A stretch of DNA of 36,283 nucleotides. Source: Mesorhizobium sp. Lineage in GTDB: Bacteria; Pseudomonadota; Alphaproteobacteria; Rhizobiales; Rhizobiaceae. The position numbers and the translations under genes are program-made. The DNA lies in the NCBI RefSeq assembly GCF_024710845.1, contig NZ_JANJTZ010000063.1, positions 1 to 36,283 of the forward strand, written 5' to 3'. The notes below the pieces were generated by a model. That model was not told where the DNA came from and searched no databases. It saw only the letters and a program-made list of their open reading frames with translations. Positions 11,605-19,892 of the stretch are shown here, piece after piece. Each line of letters starts with the position of its first letter. Position 1 is the first letter of the stretch.

Positions 11605-12816
11605 CTAGTCAGCGCCGCTCCGCCCAGCCTCCGGCCCGACATATCTCGCCCGTGGGCGGATGAGGGTGCCGGAGTGGAGCTGTTCGATCGCATGGGCGAT
11701 CCAGCCGGAGGTGCGGGCGATGGCGAACAGCGCCATCTCGTGGCCGATGGGCAGGCCGAGCGTGCGCATGAGCACGGCCAGCGCATAATCGATGTTCGGA
11801 TAGAGGCCCGTCGCTCCCGTGACGAGGCGCGGAACGTCGGCGACGAGGCGGGCATCGGCCCCGGCGGCGGACAGGGCGCGCAGCAGCACGTCGGCGCGTG
11901 GATCTCCATCGACATAGACCGTGTGGCCGAAGCCGGGGATCGGCTCGCCCAGCGCCACGCGGTCGGCGATCTGAACCGCCACATCGCCGTCGCCGAACTC
12001 GGCCACCATCCGGGCGGCGAGCGGGCCGGCGCCGCCGTGGCGGGGGCCTTTCAGCGCCGCAAGGCCGGCGATGACGGCGTCGTAGAGGCTGACGCCGGTG
12101 GAGGCCGCGCAGCGCGCCGTCCAGGTGGAGGCGTTGAGTTCGTGATCGGCAAGCAGCACGAGCGCCCGGCGCAACAGATCCTCCGCCGCCGGATGGTCCT
12201 TCGCCCACGCACGCGCAACCTGGCGATGGATCGGCAAGGGTGACGGGGCCGTGCCGAGGATCGCGGCGGTGACGAGCCGCATGACGCGGGCGCCCGTGGC
12301 GGCGCGGCCTTCGGCCGAGCGGTTGTGGGCGCGCGGGTCGGCGTCGGTGGCGAGCGCGAGCACGGCGATGGCGCGGGGCAGGGGTTTGGCTTCGGCGGAC
12401 GCGGCGAAGATCGCCTGCATCGCCGCGTCGAGCACCGGCATGTTGGCGGCGTCGAAGGGATCGGCGCGGCGCGCGTCCCAGAGGAGGGTGGCTGCCTGTT
12501 CGGCGGTCGCGGCCTCCGCCAGCGCGACGGCGGGCACGCCGCGATAGATCGGGCCGGCTTCGGTGATGGTGGCGATCGTCGTGTCGAGGACGGGGATCGC
12601 CGCTTCGGCGGAAGGCTGGACCGTGCCGGACGACCGGCGGCGGGCGCGCAGCGCGCGGATGTCGTCGGCGCGGTAGCGCCGCGCGCGGCCGTCGCCCACC
12701 GGCTCGGAGCGGACGAGGCCACGGCTGACATAGGCATAGAGGGTGGCCGGCGAGATGGAGAGCTCGGCGGCGGCTTCGCGCGCTGTGAGGAAGGCGGGAG
12801 ATGAGATGGTTTTCAT
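11605..12816 (-). CDS. Citrate synthase homologue with N-terminal helix-turn-helix
   Basis: About 403 residues from ATG 12816. Residues ~8-60 form a MerR/excisionase-like helix-turn-helix (FLTAREAAAELSISPATLYA, then GDGRARRYRADDIRALRAR). The rest is a citrate synthase fold: DHELNASTWTARCAAS, GPRHGGAGP, GFGHTVYVDGDPRAD, NIDYALAVL and GWIAHAIEQ, ending RPRARYVGPEAG. Active-site-type His and Asp positions are kept, but the usual GFGHRVY is GFGHTVY. Such fusions are known as 'citrate synthase family HTH proteins'; whether they are enzymes, sensors or both is not established to my knowledge. It is divergent from a second citrate synthase homologue 75 bp away, across repeated TTGATCAA boxes, which suggests it could regulate the pair. 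Confidence 0.9.
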   Translation of the reverse strand: MKTISSPAFLTAREAAAELSISPATLYAYVSRGLVRSEPVGDGRARRYRADDIRALRARRRSSGTVQPSAEAAIPVLDTTIATITEAGPIYRGVPAVALAEAATAEQAATLLWDARRADPFDAANMPVLDAAMQAIFAASAEAKPLPRAIAVLALATDADPRAHNRSAEGRAATGARVMRLVTAAILGTAPSPLPIHRQVARAWAKDHPAAEDLLRRALVLLADHELNASTWTARCAASTGVSLYDAVIAGLAALKGPRHGGAGPLAARMVAEFGDGDVAVQIADRVALGEPIPGFGHTVYVDGDPRADVLLRALSAAGADARLVADVPRLVTGATGLYPNIDYALAVLMRTLGLPIGHEMALFAIARTSGWIAHAIEQLHSGTLIRPRARYVGPEAGRSGAD

Positions 12817-12817
12817 A

Positions 12818-12844
12818 TTGATCAAGGTAATCAAGATTGATCAA
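12818..12844. promoter_or_regulatory. Two TTGATCAA boxes between the divergent citrate synthase genes
   Basis: The 8-bp palindrome TTGATCAA occurs at 12818-12825 and again at 12837-12844, 19 bp apart start to start, so about two helical turns on the same face. A further inverted repeat, ATCAA-GA-TTGAT (12830-12841), overlaps the second. The first box is one base from the start codon of the HTH-citrate synthase gene. The pattern suggests an operator for a dimeric regulator, plausibly the HTH domain of the adjacent gene product; that link is inference. Confidence 0.6.
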
Positions 12845-12891
12845 TGATGGAAGAGACCTCATCTTGCTGCAGTGCAGCAGGAGACATGACC

Positions 12892-13980
12892 ATGACGATC
12901 CATTCCAATCCCTCAGCCGGTCTCGACGGCATCGCCGCGGCCGTGACGGCGCTGTCGCATGTCGACGGCGAAAAGGGGGAGCTGATCGTCGCGGGATCAA
13001 GGATCGGCGACCTTGCCGATCGCACGGATTTCGAAGGACTGGCGGCGCGGCTGTGGAGCGCGGCGACGGCGCGCCCGGTCGACGCGGCGGAGGCGAGGCG
13101 TCGGCTCGCGTTGGGACGCGTGGCGGCTTTCGCACGGCTGCCGGCGATCCTGCCGGCGACCGCGGGTCTGCCGATGGTCGACGCCTTCCGCGTCGCGGTG
13201 GCGACGGTGGCGCCCGTCGACGGGCTCGATGCCGAGGCGACGATGGTCGGTGCGATGCCGGTTCTGGTTGCAGCACTCGTGCGCCAGGGGGAAGGCAAGG
13301 CGCCGGTGGCGCCCGATCCGGACCTCGGGCACGCGGCCGACATGTTGAGAATGATACGCGGCGAGGCCGCGAGCGACGAGGAGGCGAAAGCGCTTGACGC
13401 CTATCTCGTCACCGTGGCCGACCACGGCATGAACGCCTCGACCTTCGCCGCCCGCGTGGTTGCCTCGACGCAGGCGAACCTGTTCATGGCGGTGACGGCG
13501 GGCTATTGCGCGCTGACCGGGCCGCTGCATGGCGGGGCGCCGGAACCGGTGCTCGACATGCTCGACGCGATCGCCAGCAAGGATCGCATCGCCGGCTGGA
13601 TCGACGAGGCGCTGAAGCGCGGCGAGCGGCTGATGGGCTTCGGCCACCGCATCTACAAGGTGCGCGACCCGCGCGCCGACGTGCTGAAGCGGGCGGTGGA
13701 GCGGCTCGGCGGGCGCGGCACGGACCTCGGCTTCGCGGCCGAGGTGGAGGCCTATGCGCGGCGCGCGCTCGAGGTGGCGAAGCCGGACCGCAGGCTCGAC
13801 ACCAATGTCGAGTTCTACACGGCGATCCTGCTCGACGCGCTGAAGATCCCGCGGCGCGCCTTCACGCCGGTGTTCGCGGCGGGCCGCAGCGCCGGATGGA
13901 CGGCGCACGCGCTGGAACAGCAGCGGACGGGGCGGTTGCTTAGGCCGAATTCGATCTATGCGGGCGCGATGCCGGAGTAG
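12892..13980 (+). CDS. Citrate synthase / methylcitrate synthase-like protein (CitA-type)
   Basis: A 362-residue citrate synthase family protein, expected to condense an acyl-CoA with oxaloacetate. The start ATG 12892 has AGGAG at 12879-12883 with 8-nt spacing; ATG 12886 would be too close and ATG 12844 lies in the operator. Seen in order are GLDGIAAAVTALSHVDGEKG, DHGMNASTFAARVVAST, GPLHGGAPEPVL, MGFGHRIYKVRDPRAD, TNVEFYTAILLDAL and AGWTAHALEQQRTGRLLRP. The usual catalytic-region Asp in NVDFYSG is Glu (NVEFY). From memory this also occurs in actinobacterial CitA-like paralogues, so it need not mean inactivity. It is divergent to the HTH-citrate synthase gene; the two may make one functional unit. 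A 15-bp palindrome (arms TGCTGCA / TGCAGCA, 12865-12879) overlaps its leader. Confidence 0.9.
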   Translation: MTIHSNPSAGLDGIAAAVTALSHVDGEKGELIVAGSRIGDLADRTDFEGLAARLWSAATARPVDAAEARRRLALGRVAAFARLPAILPATAGLPMVDAFRVAVATVAPVDGLDAEATMVGAMPVLVAALVRQGEGKAPVAPDPDLGHAADMLRMIRGEAASDEEAKALDAYLVTVADHGMNASTFAARVVASTQANLFMAVTAGYCALTGPLHGGAPEPVLDMLDAIASKDRIAGWIDEALKRGERLMGFGHRIYKVRDPRADVLKRAVERLGGRGTDLGFAAEVEAYARRALEVAKPDRRLDTNVEFYTAILLDALKIPRRAFTPVFAAGRSAGWTAHALEQQRTGRLLRPNSIYAGAMPE

Positions 13981-14030
13981 GGGCGAAGGCGGACGCCGTC
14001 GGGAGCGATAGGCCGCGCGAGCGGCTCTGA

Positions 14031-14738
14031 TCAGACGGTTCCGCCCAGGGCGATCGTCAGCGAATTGTCGATGTGGCGAGTCAGGCCCGCCGCCATCGCC
14101 TTCGCATCGCGCCGTGCGAGCGGTTCCAAAATGGCCAGGTGCTCGTCGATCACGCGCAGCGCATTGTAGGGCGTGACCTGGATGCGCGACTGGACCGCCA
14201 TGCGGATCTTGATCGCCGTCACCCGGAAGATGTTGCTCATGAGGCGGTTGCCGGTCATGGCGACGAAACCTTCATGCATGGACCAGTCCCGCTTCTGAAG
14301 AGCGTCGGCCGCCAGGGCGGCCTCGGCGCTCCCGCCCCTTTCGATGCGGGCACGCAGGCCGCGGTGCCATTCGATCAATTCCTCGATGGCGGCATCCGGC
14401 ATTCGTTCGACGGCGGCGGGGATCGCGGACATTTCGAGCACCCGGCGCAACTCGTAGGCATCGCGCACGAAGGCGATGTCCAGACTGGGCACCATCAGAC
14501 CGCGCTGCGGCACGGTCAGCAGCAGTCCTTCGGCCTCGAGCCGCGGCACCGCCTCGCGAACGGCGCCGAGCGTCAGCCCCGTGCGCTTCACCAGTTCGCG
14601 CTGCGAGACGATTTGGCCCGGCCTGAGCTCGCCGTCCTTAAGCAGATTCTCGATGCTCTCGTAGGCGGCCTGCCGAAGCGGGATTTCGCTCCGCCGGGCG
14701 TCGCCCGCATCCATTGGCATCGTGCCCAGTTCAGACAT
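14031..14738 (-). CDS. GntR family (FadR-type) transcriptional regulator
   Basis: About 235 residues. The winged HTH of the GntR family is at ~15-75 (AAYESIENLLKDGELRPGQI, then RTGLTLGAVREAVPRLEAEG and LLLTVPQRGLMVP). A helical FCD ligand domain follows, with DAYELRRVLEMSAIPAAVER and a metal-site-like set of His, including DWSMHEGFVAMTGN, RVIDEHLAILEPL and LTRHIDNSL. The start is uncertain: ATG 14738 gives MSELGTMPMD; ATG 14756, ATG 14774 and GTG 14777 are in frame. It faces the TRAP transporter genes across about 180 bp, the usual position of the local regulator. The FCD class binds small organic acids or sugars, so the transported substrate or a breakdown product is the likely effector. Confidence 0.9.
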   Translation of the reverse strand: MSELGTMPMDAGDARRSEIPLRQAAYESIENLLKDGELRPGQIVSQRELVKRTGLTLGAVREAVPRLEAEGLLLTVPQRGLMVPSLDIAFVRDAYELRRVLEMSAIPAAVERMPDAAIEELIEWHRGLRARIERGGSAEAALAADALQKRDWSMHEGFVAMTGNRLMSNIFRVTAIKIRMAVQSRIQVTPYNALRVIDEHLAILEPLARRDAKAMAAGLTRHIDNSLTIALGGTV

Positions 14739-14778
14739 AAGCCGGCGCGCCTCCATCTGGTTTGAAACTAACATCACA

Positions 14779-14789
14779 TTGACATGTCA
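14779..14789. promoter_or_regulatory. Possible GntR operator TGACATGTCA and -35 element
   Basis: TGACATGTCA (14780-14789) is a perfect 10-bp palindrome between the GntR gene and dctP. Its left part, read TTGACA (14779-14784), is a consensus -35 for the plus strand; the matching -10 is not clear. Position and symmetry fit a FadR-type operator controlling the TRAP genes, by inference. Confidence 0.45.
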
Positions 14790-14919
14790 GCAAGGAATGG
14801 GTAAGCGGGAAACAGCGCCCCGGATGGAAAAAATCCATGGCAAGGGGTCGGACGCAACCGGGAGGAACCATCGGGTGCGGCCAGGGGCATACCCAACGAA
14901 CAATCAGGGAGGAAATAAC

Positions 14920-15915
14920 ATGACGATGACCACCACCCGACGCGGCCTTCTGGCCGGCACCGCCGCTTTTGTCGCCTTGGCGCTTTCGTTCGGCGCGGCG
15001 AGCGCCGCCGACAAGATCACCATCCGCATGTCGACGCCGGCGACCGAGACCGACCAGCGCGCCGTGGCGCTTGCCACCGTCTTCGGGCCGGCGATCGCAG
15101 ACTTCGCCACCTATGAGCCGCACTACAACGCGTCGCTGTTCAAGCAGGGCACCGAACTCGAGGCCATCGCCCGCGGCAATCTGGAAATGTCGATCGCCTC
15201 GGCGCAGGAACTGGCCACGATCTACCCCGAATTCTCGATCTTTACCGCGGGCTACCTGCATCGCGACGCCGAGCACCAGAAGAAGGTCTTCGCCGCCGAC
15301 TTCATGGATCCGATGAAGAAGAAGGTCGAGGACGAGCTCGGCGTGAAGCTGCTCGCCGTGATGTATCTCGGCCGCCGCCAGCTCAACCTGCGCACCGACA
15401 AGGAGATCAAGACTCCCGCCGACCTCGCCGGCGTGAAGCTGCGCATGCCGGGCTCCGACGCCTGGCAGTTCCTCGGCAAGGCGCTCGGCGCGAGCCCGGT
15501 TCCCGTCGCTTTCACCGAGATCTACACCGCGCTCCAGACCGGCGCGATCGACGGCCAGGACAATCCGCTGCCGACCAACCGCGATTCCAAATTCTACGAG
15601 GTGACCAAGCAGATCGTGCTCACCAGCCATCTCGTTGACCTCAACTACATCGCCTTCTCGAAGAAGGTGTGGGACGGGCTGACCCCGGAACAGCAGGCGA
15701 CGGTGCAGAAGGCCGCCGACGACGCAGCCGAGAGCGGCCGCCAGAAGCAGCTGGCGCTGGAGGTCGAGCTCGAGCAGTTCTTCAAGGACAAGGGGCTGAA
15801 GGTCTACACGCCGGATATCGAGGCATTCCGCACGCAGGTGCAGAAGGCCTATCTCGAGTCCGACTTCGCCAAGACCTGGCCGGAAGGCATGGTCGATAAG
15901 ATCAACGCCCTCTAG
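14920..15915 (+). CDS. TRAP transporter substrate-binding protein (DctP family)
   Basis: The periplasmic solute receptor of a TRAP system, 331 residues. A signal peptide with a twin-Arg-containing N-region (TTTRRGLLAGTAAFVALALS) is probably cleaved after ASAA, near residue 27. DctP features include ITIRMSTPATETDQRAVA, the strand LAGVKLRMPGSDAWQFLG with Arg175 at the position of the carboxylate-binding arginine, and TEIYTALQTGAIDGQDNPLP. The start ATG 14920 has GGGAGGA (14907-14913) in front. dctQ and dctM follow directly, so the transporter is complete. The conserved Arg suggests an organic acid substrate, such as a keto or sugar acid. Which acid is unknown; the aldolase downstream is the best hint. 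Confidence 0.94.
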   Translation: MTMTTTRRGLLAGTAAFVALALSFGAASAADKITIRMSTPATETDQRAVALATVFGPAIADFATYEPHYNASLFKQGTELEAIARGNLEMSIASAQELATIYPEFSIFTAGYLHRDAEHQKKVFAADFMDPMKKKVEDELGVKLLAVMYLGRRQLNLRTDKEIKTPADLAGVKLRMPGSDAWQFLGKALGASPVPVAFTEIYTALQTGAIDGQDNPLPTNRDSKFYEVTKQIVLTSHLVDLNYIAFSKKVWDGLTPEQQATVQKAADDAAESGRQKQLALEVELEQFFKDKGLKVYTPDIEAFRTQVQKAYLESDFAKTWPEGMVDKINAL

Positions 15916-15924
15916 GCCTGATCG

Positions 15925-16428
15925 ATGACGGGGCGCGGCACGATCGGCTGGTTGCAGGCGAGGGCCGATGACGTGGCGGCGGGGTTGCTCGCTGCCATGT
16001 TCGTCGCCTTCCTGCTGCAGATCGTGACGCGCTACGTCTTCAACAATCCGCTCGGCTGGACCCAGGAGGTCTGCGTGACCACCTGGCTCTGGCTGGTCTT
16101 CTGGGGCTCGGCATTCGTCGTGCGACCGAACGACGAGGTGCGCTTCGATCTCCTCTACCACGCCGTTTCGGCCGGCATGCGGCGGAAGTTCGCGCTCGTC
16201 TCGGCGGCGGCGCTCGCTGCCGGCTTTGCCGCGTCCTTCCCCGCATCGATCGACTACATCACCTTCTACAAGATCAAGAGCAGCGCGGTGCTCGGCATCC
16301 GGCTCGACATCGTGTTCAGCGTCTACGCCATCTTCGCGCTTGCCGTCATCGTCCGCGGCGTCTGGCAGGTCGTGTACATATTGCGCGGCGGGCCGATCGA
16401 AGAGGCGGCGGAGGCAACAGACGCATGA
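15925..16428 (+). CDS. TRAP transporter small permease (DctQ family)
   Basis: A 167-residue inner-membrane protein with four hydrophobic segments, the DctQ layout. It contains FLLQIVTRYVFNNPLGWTQE followed by WLWLVFWGSAFVVRPNDEVR, the conserved R-Y-V-F-N-x-P-x-x-W-x-E and H/D-like region of the family. It bridges the binding protein and the large permease. It starts 9 bases after the dctP stop, and its own stop overlaps the dctM start (ATGA, 16425-16428), which indicates translational coupling. Confidence 0.93.
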   Translation: MTGRGTIGWLQARADDVAAGLLAAMFVAFLLQIVTRYVFNNPLGWTQEVCVTTWLWLVFWGSAFVVRPNDEVRFDLLYHAVSAGMRRKFALVSAAALAAGFAASFPASIDYITFYKIKSSAVLGIRLDIVFSVYAIFALAVIVRGVWQVVYILRGGPIEEAAEATDA

Positions 16429-17720
16429 GCCTCGCCTTTTCCGCCTGTCTCATGATGCTGTTCCTGCTGGCCGCCATCGGCACGCCGATTGCGCACTCGA
16501 TGATCGTCTCGGCCGTTGTCTACCTGGCGATTTCCGGACAGGATCTCGGCCTTGCGGCCGAGCAGATCATCCAGGGCATCTACGACAGCTTCATCATCCT
16601 CGCCGTACCCTTGTTCATCGTCGCGGCCAGCATCATGAACGAAGGCTCGATCAGCGACCGGCTGCTCGATTTCTGCAAGGCGGTGGTCGGCAGATTCAAG
16701 GGCGGACTGGCCCAGGTCGACATCCTCGTCAGCCTGATCTTCTCGGGGATGTCGGGCTCGGCCATCGCCGATGCCGCCGGCGTCGGCAAGGTGACGATCA
16801 ACATGATGATCAAGAGCGGGCACTATACGCCCGGCTTCGCCGGCGCCGTGGTGGCGGCCTCGGCCACGATCGGGCCGATCATCCCGCCGTCGATCCCGAT
16901 GGTGATGTATGCGCTCGTCTCGGACGCCTCGATCGGCTACCTGTTCCTCGGCGGCGTGGTGCCGGGCCTGCTGATGACAGCCGGCCTGATGATCATGACC
17001 AGCTGGGTCGCGCACAAGCGGCACATTCCGCCGGAAGACGTGCCGCCGCTGAGGCAACTGCCGCGCATCACCTTCCGCGCACTGCCGGTGCTGCTGATGC
17101 CGGTCATACTGCTCGCCGGCATCTATGGCGGCGCAACGACGCCGACCGAAGCGGCAGCGGTCGCGGCGGCCTACGCGCTGCTGATCGCCGCGGTGCTCTA
17201 TCGTTCCGTCTCGCTGTCGTCGCTGAGATCGATCTTTTCGGAAAGCGCGCGTTCCTCGGCTTCGGTTGGCCTCGTCATCGGCAGCGCGCTGATCTTCAAC
17301 TACATCGTCGCCTCGGAGAACGTGCCGAACCAGATGGCCGCGCTGATTACCGGTTTCGACCTGTCGCCGCTCGGCTTCCTGGTGCTGGCCAATGTCATCT
17401 TCCTGCTGCTCGGCTGCGTGCTCGACGCCACGACGATCATCCTCGTCATCGTGCCGCTTTTCGTGCCCGTCTGCCGGGCCCTCGGGGTCGATCTGGTGCA
17501 TTTCGGCGTGGTGACCGTGGTCAACTGCATGATCGGGCTGATCACACCGCCCTATGGCATGCTGCTCTTCGTGATCAGCGGTGCGACGGGCATTCGCGTC
17601 AGTTCCATCGTACGCGAGGGCCTGCCCTTCCTGGTCGCGCTTCTCATCGCGCTGCTGGCGCTGATCCTCTTCCCGGAACTCGTCCTCTGGCTGCCGCGAC
17701 AGTTCGGCTACCAGGGCTGA
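16425..17720 (+). CDS. TRAP transporter large permease (DctM family)
   Basis: A 431-residue inner-membrane protein, the ion-coupled translocation subunit. It has many hydrophobic helices and DctM signatures: PLFIVAASIMNEGSISDRLL, SLIFSGMSGSAIADAAGVGK, FAGAVVAASATIGPIIPPSI, YGGATTPTEAAAVAAAYALL and NCMIGLITPPYGMLLFVISG. Length and motif order are normal. It overlaps dctQ by four bases and precedes the aldolase gene by 31 bp, so the four genes probably form one operon under the GntR regulator. Confidence 0.95.
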   Translation: MSLAFSACLMMLFLLAAIGTPIAHSMIVSAVVYLAISGQDLGLAAEQIIQGIYDSFIILAVPLFIVAASIMNEGSISDRLLDFCKAVVGRFKGGLAQVDILVSLIFSGMSGSAIADAAGVGKVTINMMIKSGHYTPGFAGAVVAASATIGPIIPPSIPMVMYALVSDASIGYLFLGGVVPGLLMTAGLMIMTSWVAHKRHIPPEDVPPLRQLPRITFRALPVLLMPVILLAGIYGGATTPTEAAAVAAAYALLIAAVLYRSVSLSSLRSIFSESARSSASVGLVIGSALIFNYIVASENVPNQMAALITGFDLSPLGFLVLANVIFLLLGCVLDATTIILVIVPLFVPVCRALGVDLVHFGVVTVVNCMIGLITPPYGMLLFVISGATGIRVSSIVREGLPFLVALLIALLALILFPELVLWLPRQFGYQG

Positions 17721-17751
17721 CGCCAACCACGACTGAACTGGACCACCCACC

Positions 17752-18723
17752 ATGAAAACCAAGATCGACGGCATCGTTCCGGTGATGATCACGCCCTTCA
17801 CCCCTGAGAACGAGATCGACTGGGAGGGTTACGAGAGGCTGATCGAATGGTATCTCGCGAATGGCGCCGAGGCGCTGTTCGCCGTCTGTCAGTCGTCGGA
17901 AATGCAGCATCTGTCCCTCGATGAGCGGCGGGATCTTGCCCGCTTCACGGTCGAGCGGGTCGCGGGACGGGTTCCGGTCGTGGCGTCCGGACACATCTCG
18001 GACACGCCGGCCGGCCAACGCGAGGAACTCGCGGCGATCGCGGCCACGGGGATCGACGGGGTGGTGCTGGTGACGAACCGGCTCGCGGGTCTTGCCGACG
18101 GCGCGGATGTGTTCCGCGCGCGGGTGGAAGACCTGCTGTCGGTCCTGCCGTCGGACCTGCCGGTGGGGCTCTACGAATGCCCGGCGCCGTTCCGCCGCCT
18201 TCTCAGCGAAGAGGAGGTCTCCTATTGCGCGCAGTCCGGCCGTTTCACCTTCCTGAAGGACGTGTCGTGTGACCTCGCTGTCGTCAAGCGGCGCCTGGAA
18301 CTGACGCGCGGCACGCCTCTGGGCATCAACAATGCCAATGCCGCCATCGCCTGGCCGGCGATCCAGGCCGGCGCCAGCGGCTTCTGCGGCGTGATGCTCA
18401 ACTTCCACCCGGACCTCTATCGCTGGATCCAGGACCACGGTGCCGAGCATCCGGACCTCGCCGAGGAACTCGCGCCGTTCCTGGTGCTCGCAGCCATGTC
18501 CGAGGCGTTCGGTTATCCGAAGCTCGCCAAGCATTACCATGTGCGACGGGGCACCTTCGCATGCGACCACAGCCGGGCAGTCTCCTACGACATCCATGAG
18601 CGGTTCTGGGCGCTGGACGTCATTCTCGACCGAATGGACCAGGGCGCCCAGCACTTCCGGGGCCGTATCGCGGCGACCGGGGCGGCGGCAGCGGCCCCGA
18701 AGCAGCGGCGGCACATCGCCTGA
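17752..18723 (+). CDS. Dihydrodipicolinate synthase/N-acetylneuraminate lyase family aldolase
   Basis: A 323-residue class I (Schiff-base) aldolase of the DapA/NanA superfamily. It has the TIM-barrel start GIVPVMITPFTPENEIDWEG, catalytic Tyr141 in GLYECPAPF and the Schiff-base Lys169 in FTFLKDVSCD. The pyruvate-carboxylate loop that is usually G-T/S-T-G-E reads CQSSEMQHLS here, so the substrate pocket differs from both DapA and NanA. It lies directly after a complete TRAP transporter, so it probably cleaves or dehydrates the imported acid and is not the lysine-pathway DapA. A Pro-poor, Ala-rich tail extends past the fold. Substrate cannot be named from sequence. Confidence 0.9.
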   Translation: MKTKIDGIVPVMITPFTPENEIDWEGYERLIEWYLANGAEALFAVCQSSEMQHLSLDERRDLARFTVERVAGRVPVVASGHISDTPAGQREELAAIAATGIDGVVLVTNRLAGLADGADVFRARVEDLLSVLPSDLPVGLYECPAPFRRLLSEEEVSYCAQSGRFTFLKDVSCDLAVVKRRLELTRGTPLGINNANAAIAWPAIQAGASGFCGVMLNFHPDLYRWIQDHGAEHPDLAEELAPFLVLAAMSEAFGYPKLAKHYHVRRGTFACDHSRAVSYDIHERFWALDVILDRMDQGAQHFRGRIAATGAAAAAPKQRRHIA

Positions 18724-18787
18724 GGCTTGCCGGCACCGGGAGGTAGTGGCAGTACATCCGTCGCGACGCTGCACGACGGTGAGGGCA

Positions 18788-19405
18788 ATGGCCGACAAGG
18801 TCGACTTCAAGAAGAGCATGAAGGCGCTCTATGCGCCGCCGGTCGGCCGGTTCGTCGAGGTCGAGGTGCCGCCGCTTACCTATCTGATGATCGACGGCGC
18901 GGGCGATCCCAACACCGCCGCATCCTACAAATCTGCGCTCGAATGGCTCTATTCACTCAGCTATCCGCTCAAGTTCATGTCCAAGAAGGAACTCGGCCGC
19001 GACTATGCGGTCATGCCGCTGGAAGGGCTGTGGTGGGCGGACGACATGTCGACGTTCATCTCCCGCCGGAAGGACGAGTGGTCGTGGACGATGATGATCC
19101 TGCAGCCGGACTGGATCAGCCGGGAGATGGTCGGCGCGGCCGTCGCCAAGGCGCGCGGCAAGCTTGGTGAACCGCCGGCGAGCCTGAGACTCGAGACGCT
19201 CGAGGAGGGGCTTTGCGTCCAGACCATGCATGTCGGCTCCTACGACGACGAAGGGCCGGTGCTGGCGAAGCTGCACGGGGAGTATCTGCCGCAGCACGGC
19301 CTGAAGGAGACCGGGCGCCACCACGAGATCTATCTTGGCGACCCCCGCAAGACTCCCCCAGAGAAGCTGAAAACCATTCTACGTCAGCCGGTGCGGCCGC
19401 GGTGA
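18788..19405 (+). CDS. GyrI-like domain protein
   Basis: A 205-residue cytoplasmic protein of the GyrI-like small-molecule-binding superfamily (SOUL/GyrI fold). Residues ~18-50 contain FVEVEVPPLTYLMIDGAGDP, and the C-terminal half contains LETLEEGLCVQTMHVGSYDD and ETGRHHEIYLGDPRKTPPEK, typical of the stand-alone family. No DNA-binding domain is present. Function of these free-standing proteins is mostly unknown; some hydrolyse or bind hydrophobic drugs. The start ATG 18788 is preceded by GAGGG. The next gene overlaps its stop by four bases, so they are translationally coupled. Confidence 0.85.
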   Translation: MADKVDFKKSMKALYAPPVGRFVEVEVPPLTYLMIDGAGDPNTAASYKSALEWLYSLSYPLKFMSKKELGRDYAVMPLEGLWWADDMSTFISRRKDEWSWTMMILQPDWISREMVGAAVAKARGKLGEPPASLRLETLEEGLCVQTMHVGSYDDEGPVLAKLHGEYLPQHGLKETGRHHEIYLGDPRKTPPEKLKTILRQPVRPR

Positions 19406-19827
19406 CAAGGCAGCGGACGACCACTGTCGCGACGCGCGGGCAGGGGCTCTACGAATTTACGGACGAGGCAAGCGGGTTCGTGCGCGATGCGGGCGTCGAG
19501 ACGGGCCTGCTGACGCTCTTCGTGCGCCACACCTCCTGCTCGCTGCTGATCCAGGAGAATGCCGACCCGGACGTCAGGCGCGACCTCGACGCTTTCTTCC
19601 GGCGCCTGGTTCCGCCGGCCGACGATCCGTCGATGCGCTGGATCGTCCACACGACCGGGGGGCCCGACGACATGCCGGCGCACATCAAGGCCGCGCTGAC
19701 CGCCGTTTCCCTCTCCATCCCGGTGACAAAAGGGCGGCTGGCGCTCGGCACCTGGCAGGGCATCTACCTGTTCGAGCACAGGGATCATCCGCACCGCCGC
19801 GAGATCGTGCTGCATCTGTCGGACTAG
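19402..19827 (+). CDS. YjbQ family protein (UPF0047)
   Basis: A 141-residue protein of the YjbQ/UPF0047 family, for which a secondary thiamine-phosphate synthase activity has been reported in some members. Family marks are LFVRHTSCSLLIQENADPDV with the conserved His-Thr-Ser-Cys cluster, DDMPAHIKAALTAVSLSIPV, and LGTWQGIYLFEHRDHPHRRE. The start is GTG 19402, overlapping the GyrI-like stop (GTGA); no better start exists downstream before the conserved core. Physiological role is uncertain. Confidence 0.9.
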   Translation: MTRQRTTTVATRGQGLYEFTDEASGFVRDAGVETGLLTLFVRHTSCSLLIQENADPDVRRDLDAFFRRLVPPADDPSMRWIVHTTGGPDDMPAHIKAALTAVSLSIPVTKGRLALGTWQGIYLFEHRDHPHRREIVLHLSD

Positions 19828-19892
19828 GCATCGAAGGGCTTTCCAGGACGGCTGCCATGTGGCTCACTGGCGTCACAGCAGGAGGCAGCAGG

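Noticed and set aside
16323-17801. Long His/Asp/Arg-rich frame opposite the TRAP permease gene
   Set aside because: Composition is that of an antisense shadow of a Leu/Ile/Ala-rich membrane protein.
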